A stretch of DNA of 51,000 bases, from the NCBI GenBank assembly GCA_016192435.1, contig JACPUD010000083.1, positions 1 to 51,000 of the forward strand, read 5' to 3'. This document shows, piece by piece, positions 44,360 to 51,000 of this stretch (the first letter of the stretch is position 1; the number at the start of each line of letters is the position of its first letter). A model generated the notes under the pieces. The model was not told where the DNA came from and made no database searches. It saw nothing but the letters and a program-made list of their open reading frames with translations. Both the position numbers and the translations under genes were made by a program. This stretch comes from Rhodocyclales bacterium (GTDB taxonomy: Bacteria > Pseudomonadota > Gammaproteobacteria > Burkholderiales > Rhodocyclaceae).

Positions 44360-45838
44360 TTAGCCCTCCTTGTGTAAGCGCCGAAGAAAGCTTGTCACAT
44401 CATCCGGCCGGATGTTGAATCCATGCGCTCGTACCAATTTTTCGCCCAGCCATTTCACCAACATGTCGCCCTTGCCAAGCAGCTTCTCGGCCCCGCCTTC
44501 ATCAAGGACGATGCGCGAATCGGTTGCCTTCTGCACAGTCAGGGCGATGCGTGAGGGAATGTTTGCACGTAGCAGGCCGCTGAATGTAGCTGCATCCGGG
44601 CGCTGGGTGGCAAGCACTAGATGGATGCCGGCGGCGCGGGCTTTCTGAGCAAGACGAACCAAGGGGTCTTCTGCATCTGGCGCCTGAGCGATAAGGTCTG
44701 CAAGCTCCTCGACCACGACGACAATCCGGTGTGGGGCTGACTCACCCAAATCCCGCCATTCCCTTGCGCCACGGGCAGCCAACAGCTTCTCCCGTGATTC
44801 CATCTCCTTCACAAGATTTTTCAGTGAACGGGTCGCCTCCACGCCGTCGGTAACGACGGGGGCCAACAGGTGTGGCGAACTCTGATATGGCGTGAACTCG
44901 ACTCGTTTGGGGTCAATAAGGAGCAACCGTAACATCGCTGGGCTGCGCGTGGTTAGAAGGGACAGTAGCAACGCGTGCAGGCAAACGCTCTTTCCGCTAC
45001 CAGTTGTACCGGCAATCAATAGGTGGGGCGCATCGACAAGGTCGCGCACAACCGGCGCACCTTCGATATCAACGCCCAGGAGCAGTGGCAGCCCCGATCC
45101 GGGGGCAGCCCAACTACCGAACAATTCCGTGCCCACGTTCTTCCATCTGTGCGGAGGGCGGGGAACATCCAACCAGACTGTCTTCGGTTCCCCAGCTGGT
45201 GCGAGGAATACTCCTGCGTCCTTTAGGCCAAGGGTGAAGGCCAGATCATCCAACTTGCGCTCCAGCCGGCCAAAATCTTCGGCATCAGTAAGCCGTACGG
45301 TATGACGCGTGACGCGTGGGCCTTCCCGGCTTTCGGTAATCTCTGCATTCAGCCCAAACTCTTCAAGCGCCTTAGCCAGTTCCCTAGCGGTGTCACGACT
45401 GCTTGCCTCGTGGGCATCTCTGTGTGCGGTGAAAAATTCTTGGTAGAGAAACTCATGAAAGTCGTGGGATTCCCTCCACGAAGACTGAACTTCCCGCAGG
45501 CCGCGGCGGATGTGCCGTTGCAACAGCCGCGCGAATAGTGCCTCGTTCTCATCGCCGAACAAATCCTGCTGGTGGTAGACCGAAAGCAAGGCACGGAACG
45601 CATCCACAAAACCGTCCGGCTCCTTCTGGCTGCGGCCCGTCAGTACATCAAGCGTGTACTCGCCATCTTTCCCACCTTCCAAGTCATCAAAATCCTCCGT
45701 CGGCGGAGATGGCAGCTTGAGGGACAACGCCAAGGACATGCGTAGCACCGTCCATTTGTGTCCCTGAACCAGAAACCCCTTCCGCAACACCAAGGCAACG
45801 GTGTCCTCGTCGCTGCGGGAGGTGTAAACCTTGGCCAT
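44360..45838 (-). CDS. DndE domain fused to FtsK-type DNA translocase
   Basis: 492 aa. Residues 1-125 match DndE (DUF1832): WTVLRMSLALSLKLPSPP, the GEYTLDVLTGRS strand and LLQRHIRRGL. Residues 150-235 resemble the FtsK alpha domain (EEFGLNAEITESREGPRVTR) and 255-490 the RecA-like motor: Walker A GTTGSGKS (277-284), LLIDPKRVEF, PHLLAPVVTD, GIHLVLATQRPDAATFSGL and GGAEKLLGKGDML. Walker B reads VVVVEELADL, with Glu377 where FtsK has Asp. There are no membrane helices or gamma domain, so it is not the cell-division FtsK. It overlaps dndD by one base. It probably couples sulfur modification or its sensing to DNA translocation. Confidence 0.82.
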   Translation of the reverse strand: MAKVYTSRSDEDTVALVLRKGFLVQGHKWTVLRMSLALSLKLPSPPTEDFDDLEGGKDGEYTLDVLTGRSQKEPDGFVDAFRALLSVYHQQDLFGDENEALFARLLQRHIRRGLREVQSSWRESHDFHEFLYQEFFTAHRDAHEASSRDTARELAKALEEFGLNAEITESREGPRVTRHTVRLTDAEDFGRLERKLDDLAFTLGLKDAGVFLAPAGEPKTVWLDVPRPPHRWKNVGTELFGSWAAPGSGLPLLLGVDIEGAPVVRDLVDAPHLLIAGTTGSGKSVCLHALLLSLLTTRSPAMLRLLLIDPKRVEFTPYQSSPHLLAPVVTDGVEATRSLKNLVKEMESREKLLAARGAREWRDLGESAPHRIVVVVEELADLIAQAPDAEDPLVRLAQKARAAGIHLVLATQRPDAATFSGLLRANIPSRIALTVQKATDSRIVLDEGGAEKLLGKGDMLVKWLGEKLVRAHGFNIRPDDVTSFLRRLHKEG

Positions 45839-47874
45839 TAGTAATACCCCCCGAGTTCAACCCGAGTGTGATCGCCTTCTGGATTGATCAAGCAGTATTC
45901 CCGATACACGTGGGGCTTAAGTAACGCGTACTTCTCTCGATCCAGTTCAGAGTCGGTAGGCAACACAATCACTTGTGGCCCCGCCTTCGGGTAGTAGCGG
46001 GTTATGAGATTTTCCTGATGCTGACGGTCGATACGGGCCAAGGGGGTATCTACCACTACCGGAGCCTCCTTGCCGGATACATCTTTCAATCCCCACAGTA
46101 AAGCTTGGGCGACCAATTGCTTCATACCGGCAGAAAGGTTCCCCATCCCGACCGGCTGACTGTTGGCGTCGAGGTAGTGCAAGGAAAAGTCCTCGTTGAC
46201 CCGGATATGTCGAATCAGAGTGTGGGATGTCATCAGTTCGCTGAAGCGGCTATTGATGGCAACCTCGATATCGCTGCGTCGCCGTGCCTTCAATAGGCTT
46301 CGGAATGCAGCCAAAGCGTTTTGGAGTTTCTGGCCGATGCCAAGCTTGCCCCGTGCCGCATTGGCGCTCACCAACTTTCTTTCTTCAACCCGGCACGTTT
46401 CGCGCTTAGCTCCTAACTCGCGGTTCAGGTTACGTTCCTGTTCGGAAAATTCACCAAGACGCTGATGCAGTTCCTCGATCTTGGTGTTCAGGGTATCGCG
46501 TTCAGCCATTCGTTCTTCAAACAACTGCCGTTCTTGAGGTGCTAGATTTGAAACATCATTGCGCTTTCGCTCGATTTCGGCGAGGTCGGACTTGAGTCTA
46601 CGAATATCCGCCAGATCGCTTGCCCACCGGGCGCGTTTGCGTTCGTCATGAGCGTAATCGTCTGCCACTCTGAGCAGTGCCTCGGCGCGCATCGGGGCCA
46701 AATGGAACAATCCAGAAGCCATATCTTCCGCATCGGGGCGATAGCTGTCCATGACACGGGCCAGCTTGCGCCGGAGAAACTCGTCCTGATCCAGTGTTAA
46801 CGGTGGTACTGGAAGGGGGGGGTCGTTGAACAGCCTTTCCGGAAGGCCGCTAAAGACTTTGGTCAATTCATCCTTTAAGCGACGATTGGGATGGGCAGCG
46901 ATTTTCTCCAGTTCGTGCGCTGCATCGCCCATGAGCGATGAATGCAAGACCAGCGGCGCATCTCGGGTAAAGGACTCGAAAAAGGCGAGCGTTCGTTCTT
47001 CCAGGCGGGTGACCAGACCTTCCCGTCTAGTCGCCAACTGAGCCTCTTCGCTTTGGAGCGCAAATTGGCGCCGTGCTTGGAGTGCAGTATCTAGTCGCTT
47101 CACGGCGTACTCTGCCTCGGCGATTTCATCATCCACACTTTTGCGATCTGCACCCAGTCCGGCAATCTTCTCTTCGAGTGCTTGGATTTCATGATGCAGT
47201 GAGTTGATTCGGTGCTGGCTGACGTCGTTGGACTCACGGCGCCAAGCGGTAAGATTGCGGCCCAGATATTCGTCGACTACATCTATATCGGCCAAGTCCA
47301 ACAACTGCTCGATTTGCTGCAACTGCCCTTCCCGGTTGGCCTCGGCGATCTGTTGCACTCGTTCGCCGTCATAAATGAAAAATGGCATTACGGCTTCAGG
47401 TAGTCTTTCCTGGATGAATGCACGCGCCTCGCCCTCCACGTCGCCGTTTGCGTCTTCGAGTTGGCCGCCAAAGCTGGGTGTTACTCGAAGGGTTTCTTGT
47501 ATTTCGCCTTTGTCGAACTGCCAGCTGCGTTCAACGCTCACGGTGCCTGCCTCTTCACGCCAGACTAGGGAAACACCAAAGTCCTTCTCGCCGGCAGTGC
47601 GTGCTTGGCGGTTGAAGATGCCAATCCACTCGTCGCCCATGCCCAGCAAATAGTGATCACGCTTGAATTCTCGCCCGACATGGATGGTCCTTCTCAACTC
47701 GTCCGATACGCCAGTGAGAAGGAGTTTGAGACTGTTCAGAAAGCTCGTCTTGCCGTAGCCGTTGCGGCCCCATATTAGGAGTACGTTGCGCCCATCATCG
47801 GATGGGCGAAGATCGAAATCCCAAGTGCCGCAATACGAAAACAGGTTGTGGATGCGGAAGTGTTCAAGAATCAT
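45838..47874 (-). CDS. dndD: DNA sulfur modification ATPase DndD
   Basis: 678 aa SMC/Rad50-like protein. The N-terminus is ILEHFRIHNLFSY with Walker A GRNGYGKT (36-43); long helical coiled-coil segments (about 215-290 and 420-520) surround a central region; the C-terminal head has NLSAGMKQL and Walker B APVVVDTPLARID (about 595-610). DndD's ATPase is needed for phosphorothioate modification of DNA, probably to open or nick the site for DndC. It overlaps dndC by 4 bases and the next gene by 1. Confidence 0.9.
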   Translation of the reverse strand: MILEHFRIHNLFSYCGTWDFDLRPSDDGRNVLLIWGRNGYGKTSFLNSLKLLLTGVSDELRRTIHVGREFKRDHYLLGMGDEWIGIFNRQARTAGEKDFGVSLVWREEAGTVSVERSWQFDKGEIQETLRVTPSFGGQLEDANGDVEGEARAFIQERLPEAVMPFFIYDGERVQQIAEANREGQLQQIEQLLDLADIDVVDEYLGRNLTAWRRESNDVSQHRINSLHHEIQALEEKIAGLGADRKSVDDEIAEAEYAVKRLDTALQARRQFALQSEEAQLATRREGLVTRLEERTLAFFESFTRDAPLVLHSSLMGDAAHELEKIAAHPNRRLKDELTKVFSGLPERLFNDPPLPVPPLTLDQDEFLRRKLARVMDSYRPDAEDMASGLFHLAPMRAEALLRVADDYAHDERKRARWASDLADIRRLKSDLAEIERKRNDVSNLAPQERQLFEERMAERDTLNTKIEELHQRLGEFSEQERNLNRELGAKRETCRVEERKLVSANAARGKLGIGQKLQNALAAFRSLLKARRRSDIEVAINSRFSELMTSHTLIRHIRVNEDFSLHYLDANSQPVGMGNLSAGMKQLVAQALLWGLKDVSGKEAPVVVDTPLARIDRQHQENLITRYYPKAGPQVIVLPTDSELDREKYALLKPHVYREYCLINPEGDHTRVELGGYY

Positions 47875-49214
47875 GCTTGCGTAGTCTGCTCTGCCTGCTG
47901 CGCAGCCTTTTTGACCAAGTCGCCGACAGCGCGTTCAAATCGACTTTTCGCACCCCATTTATCCAAGGAGGGAAAGTCCCGACGGCGGATCTCCAGCAAC
48001 TCCCGAATCAAGTCGGGGTTTAAACCAGACTCGACGGCAGCTTGTTCTAGCAACTCGTCTTCAGGATGAGTAGTTTCTTGTGGGGCTCTCGGCATGGCGA
48101 TATCCCTCCCGTACTTGGTGGCTATGTTGTGCGCCAATTTTCCTTGGAAATCATACTCCCGTGACCATTCATGCTGAATGTATACTAATTCCGCATCACT
48201 GACGAGGGGTAGTCCGACTTTCTTCTCCAATGCCAGCAGGGCTTCGAGGATTTCCTGCCGCGCGGCAGGAAGGAATGGGCCAGGTCCGGCATTCCCGTTT
48301 CGCTTCACTTCACTGCGATAGCCGGGCTTATCACGCAGGTCGATCAACCAATCGCGAAAATCGACCAATGGTTGCAGATGCTCCTCGCCAGAGCGGATGA
48401 AACCTTGCAATGACTTGTCTTCCTTGACCACTGTACAGGTCCAACAACCAAAACGACTGCCACCGCAGGATGGCGTACTGAGATCGAAAATAACGGGGCA
48501 TTCACCACCGCTTGCTTGACGATAAAGAGAAAACAAGAAGCTATGGTTGCCTCCCCACGGGCAGGGATTGTCCGACAGGTACTCCCAAACATCGTCGGTG
48601 GTCCAGTTCGCAATGGGTGTGGCCACTAAAGCATTCGGAATTTCATGATGGGGGTTCAGGCCTCGGCTGTTGATTTCGCGTGCCTGCATGGTACGCCCAC
48701 GCTGCGAGCTCTCGGAGATTCGAGTTCCCAACAGCAAGATGACGCTGCCATGATTGAGTGTAATGTCTTCAATTGCACGGCGCGATGGCTTGATCTTCAT
48801 GTTGCTGGTACACCACCGAAACCATCGGGAGGGTGGTGGATAACCTTTCCCGATGAGCTTGCCCCAGTAGCTCTCTGCCGGCGTGGGGCGGACAAGTATC
48901 GTCGAAATCGGTAGGCGCAGTTTTGTCGCTGCTTGCTGGATACTGTCCATTGCGGCAGTGACATACTCCGCAACGTTGGGGGCCTCAACCTGTGTATCCG
49001 AAGATATGACAAAAATTGGCTTTGTCGCCCGCGTGCCAAGGCCAAGCAGCATGTTGAAAACAAGCTGTAGAACTACCGTGGAATCCTTTCCGCCAGAAAA
49101 GGCAACTACCCAAGGACGGTTATCGGCGAGATATTGCGACTCCAAAGATGCTTGTACCGACTCAATCATGGATCGCATTGAGGATGCCTTGACTGCCAAT
49201 TGCTCCGAACTCAT
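47871..49214 (-). CDS. dndC: DNA sulfur modification protein DndC (PAPS-reductase-like)
   Basis: 447 aa from the ATG at 49214; a TTG at 49280 would extend it by 22 residues. The PP-loop is AFSGGKDSTVVLQL (SGGKDST at 40-46). Four cysteines for a 4Fe-4S cluster are visible: C135 (RWFRWCTSNMK) and C250, C257, C260 (C-x6-C-x2-C). DndC activates and transfers sulfur to the DNA backbone. It is the first gene of the island operon and the sequence before it reaches the ahcY stop. No dndA (cysteine desulfurase) or dndB is nearby; a chromosomal IscS could supply sulfur. Confidence 0.92.
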   Translation of the reverse strand: MSSEQLAVKASSMRSMIESVQASLESQYLADNRPWVVAFSGGKDSTVVLQLVFNMLLGLGTRATKPIFVISSDTQVEAPNVAEYVTAAMDSIQQAATKLRLPISTILVRPTPAESYWGKLIGKGYPPPSRWFRWCTSNMKIKPSRRAIEDITLNHGSVILLLGTRISESSQRGRTMQAREINSRGLNPHHEIPNALVATPIANWTTDDVWEYLSDNPCPWGGNHSFLFSLYRQASGGECPVIFDLSTPSCGGSRFGCWTCTVVKEDKSLQGFIRSGEEHLQPLVDFRDWLIDLRDKPGYRSEVKRNGNAGPGPFLPAARQEILEALLALEKKVGLPLVSDAELVYIQHEWSREYDFQGKLAHNIATKYGRDIAMPRAPQETTHPEDELLEQAAVESGLNPDLIRELLEIRRRDFPSLDKWGAKSRFERAVGDLVKKAAQQAEQTTQA

Positions 49215-49283
49215 AGGGTATCCGCCTGGTATCGCGATTAGGGTGGAATCGAGGTTATCGAGTCCATACGTGCTTGGCAATGG

Positions 49284-50708
49284 CTAATAGCGGTACTGGT
49301 CGGCCTTGTAGGGCCCGTTCTTGGGCACGCCGATGTAGGCCGCCTGCTGATCGGTCAGTTCCGACAACTGCGCATTCAGCTTCTTCAGCTGCAGGCGCGC
49401 CACTTTTTCGTCGAGATGCTTGGGCAAGGTGTACACGCCCACCGGGTAGTCGGCGTTGCGCGTGAAGAGCTCGATCTGCGCAATGGTCTGGTTGGCGAAG
49501 GACGAGGACATCACGTAGCTCGGATGTCCCGTGCCGCAGCCCAGATTAACCAGGCGGCCCTTGGCCAGCAGGATGATCCGTTTGCCGTCGGGGAAGATCA
49601 CGTGGTCGACCTGCGGCTTGATTTCCTCCCACTGATACTTCTCGATCGAAGCGACGTTGATTTCCGAATCGAAATGGCCGATGTTGCAGACGATGGCCTG
49701 ATCCTTCATCTTCGCCATGTGGTCGTGATCGATGACATGCACGTTGCCGGTGCAGGTGACGAAGATGTCGGCCTTGTCGCAGGCGTAGTCCATGGTGACG
49801 ACGCGGTAGCCTTCCATCGCCGCCTGCAGCGCGCAGATCGGGTCGATTTCGGTCACCCAGACTTGCGCCGACAGCGCGCGCATGGCCTGCGCCGAACCCT
49901 TGCCGACGTCGCCGTAGCCGGCGATCACGGCAATCTTGCCGGCGATCATGACGTCGGTGGCGCGCTTGATGCCGTCCACCAGCGACTCGCGGCAGCCGTA
50001 GAGGTTGTCGAACTTGGACTTGGTGACCGAGTCATTGACGTTGATCGCCGGGATCTTGAGTTCGCCGCGCTCGTGCATCTGGTACAGGCGATGCACGCCC
50101 GTGGTGGTCTCTTCGGTGACGCCCTTGATTTGCGCCAGCCGGGTCGAGTACCAGGTCTTGTCGACCGCCAGCTTGGCCTTGATGGCGGCGAACAGGACGG
50201 TCGCTTCCTCGCTGTCCGGCTTGTCCAGCACCGAGATGTCCTGCTCGGCGCGGCTGCCCAGATGCAGCAACAGGGTCGCGTCGCCGCCGTCGTCGAGGAT
50301 CATGTTGGAGTAGCCGTCCGTATTTCCGTTAACTGCGGGCCATTCGAAAATGCGGTGGGTGTAGTCCCAGTATTCGACCAGCGTCTCGCCCTTGACGGCG
50401 AACACGGCCACGCCATCGGCGGCGATCGCCGCGGCGGCATGGTCCTGGGTCGAGAAGATGTTGCACGAGGCCCAGCGCACTTCGGCACCCAGCGCGGTCA
50501 GCGTCTCGATCAGCACCGCGGTCTGGATCGTCATGTGCAGGCTGCCGGTGATGCGCGCGCCCTTGAGCGGCTGGGCCTTGGCGAATTCCTCGCGGATGGC
50601 CATGAGGCCGGGCATCTCGGTTTCGGCGATGCGGATTTCCTTGCGACCCCAGGCAGCGAGGCCGAGGTCGGCAATTACGTAATCCATTTTTTCAGTCACG
50701 GTGTTCAT
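49284..50708 (-). CDS. ahcY: Adenosylhomocysteinase
   Basis: 474 aa. It contains [16 protein letters not shown], the substrate site [24 protein letters not shown] NAD motif (here [13 protein letters not shown]) and the C-terminal KADQYRY. It splits S-adenosylhomocysteine into adenosine and homocysteine. The leader carries a SAH riboswitch (50767-50840) and an AAGGA ribosome site. Its stop is 3 bases before the first possible dndC start. Confidence 0.98.
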   Translation of the reverse strand: MNTVTEKMDYVIADLGLAAWGRKEIRIAETEMPGLMAIREEFAKAQPLKGARITGSLHMTIQTAVLIETLTALGAEVRWASCNIFSTQDHAAAAIAADGVAVFAVKGETLVEYWDYTHRIFEWPAVNGNTDGYSNMILDDGGDATLLLHLGSRAEQDISVLDKPDSEEATVLFAAIKAKLAVDKTWYSTRLAQIKGVTEETTTGVHRLYQMHERGELKIPAINVNDSVTKSKFDNLYGCRESLVDGIKRATDVMIAGKIAVIAGYGDVGKGSAQAMRALSAQVWVTEIDPICALQAAMEGYRVVTMDYACDKADIFVTCTGNVHVIDHDHMAKMKDQAIVCNIGHFDSEINVASIEKYQWEEIKPQVDHVIFPDGKRIILLAKGRLVNLGCGTGHPSYVMSSSFANQTIAQIELFTRNADYPVGVYTLPKHLDEKVARLQLKKLNAQLSELTDQQAAYIGVPKNGPYKADQYRY

Positions 50709-50766
50709 GAGGGTTCCTTGAACAGTGACCGGGAGGGAGGCGAACTCACCCTGCCCGGTACGGGTT

Positions 50767-50840
50767 AGGTGAGCGCAGTTTGAAAATGGTCCGAGCCTGG
50801 GGGGTAAGCGTGGGAACTACCCTTGCAGCGCTCCTCGGAA
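50767..50840 (-). promoter_or_regulatory. S-adenosylhomocysteine (SAH) riboswitch
   Basis: Read on the minus strand, the leader contains CCGAGGAGCGCTGCAAG, then CCAGGCTCGG and finally GCGCTCACCT. These are the conserved pieces of the SAH riboswitch: CCGAG pairs with CTCGG and GAGCGC with GCGCTC to form the pseudoknot. It sits upstream of ahcY, its standard place in betaproteobacteria, and switches ahcY on when SAH builds up. A further hairpin (about 50721-50759) between aptamer and start may be the expression platform. Confidence 0.92.
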
Positions 50841-50847
50841 GCTGCGC

Positions 50848-50853
50848 ATTATA
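50848..50853 (-). promoter_or_regulatory. -10 element of the ahcY promoter
   Basis: TATAAT on the minus strand lies 7 bases before the riboswitch aptamer, the right distance for transcription to start at it. No good -35 hexamer is visible at 16-18 bases. Confidence 0.65.
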
Positions 50854-50872
50854 TCTTCTTTCGGCAAATGCG

Positions 50873-50901
50873 TTGCGCGCCGCCGCATTTCCGACTATAA
50901 T
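50873..50901 (+). promoter_or_regulatory. tRNA-fMet promoter
   Basis: TTGCGC (50873-50878) and TATAAT (50896-50901) are separated by 17 bases and end 13 bases before the mature tRNA. The sequence is consistent with a sigma-70 promoter divergent from that of ahcY. Confidence 0.7.
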
Positions 50902-50914
50902 CGCCGTTCTCTGA

Positions 50915-50991
<77 letters not shown>

Positions 50992-51000
50992 ACAAAAAGA

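Noticed and set aside
47871..49214. DndC as assimilatory PAPS reductase (cysH)
   Set aside because: The PP-loop is shared, but length, four-cysteine pattern and the adjacent dndD and dndE domain fit DndC.
42240..49283. Island as a complete DndBCDE-FGH restriction system
   Set aside because: No DndB, DndF, DndG or DndH motifs are present; the two extra genes are of AAA/DUF4435 type instead.

Overview
The window is a high-GC chromosomal segment of a betaproteobacterium, most likely of the Rhodocyclales/Sterolibacteriaceae kind. That placement rests on gene order and gene content only: lbcA-lolB-ispE-tRNA(Gln)-prs-rplY-pth-ychF, ruvCAB-ybgC-tolQRAB-pal-cpoB-queE, ftsYEX-rpoH, and ahcY behind an S-adenosylhomocysteine riboswitch. 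Coding is dense and operons overlap by 1-4 bases almost everywhere.

Layout. 1-5.3 kb: the 3' end of ctaB, then (minus strand) ftsY-ftsE-ftsX, a stand-alone Hen1-type RNA methyltransferase, a small unknown gene and rpoH, which has a CIRCE (HrcA) operator in front of it. 5.4-9.6 kb: a pair of M16 peptidases, rsmD, coaD and a ferredoxin. 9.7-17.4 kb: mutM and the lbcA-to-ychF housekeeping cluster with tRNA-Gln. 17.4-20.4 kb: a PAS membrane protein, a thioredoxin, gluQ and a CoA-binding protein. 20.5-32.2 kb: one long minus-strand superoperon (EamA permease-ruvC-GT-ruvA-ruvB-GT-gmd remnant-ybgC-tolQRAB-pal-cpoB-queE), in which two glycosyltransferases interrupt the normally compact ruv-tol order. 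32.3-36.1 kb: peroxiredoxin, YebC, a HerA-like ATPase and a second EamA permease. 36.1-41.0 kb: a TonB receptor, a substrate-binding protein and a hybrid histidine kinase, apparently one sensing/uptake module. 41.0-50.9 kb: metF, a small membrane protein, a defence island, ahcY and its riboswitch, then tRNA-fMet.

The most exciting part is 42.24-49.28 kb. A five-gene minus-strand operon with visibly lower GC than its surroundings sits between ahcY and the small membrane gene/metF, splitting what is normally a methionine-cycle operon. It encodes DndC (sulfur transfer to DNA), DndD (SMC-like ATPase), a fusion of DndE with a complete FtsK-type DNA translocase, an AAA ATPase and a DUF4435/TOPRIM-like protein. 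The last two resemble the AriA/AriB pair of the PARIS anti-phage system. No DndB, DndA or DndFGH is present, so this looks like a phosphorothioation module joined to a different effector, and it may be read from the SAH-riboswitch-controlled ahcY promoter.

The window also carries several small repeat families. One is a ~145 bp palindromic repeat (two copies). A second is a GC-rich modular repeat that has inserted at the 5' ends of translationally coupled genes (M16 peptidase, the ruvC-linked glycosyltransferase, tolR). There is also a partial duplication of the ruvC 5' end, a perfect 25-bp inverted repeat over the tolR start, and a strongly over-represented 10-mer AGCGCCAACT that occurs seven times in the core region and never in the defence island.
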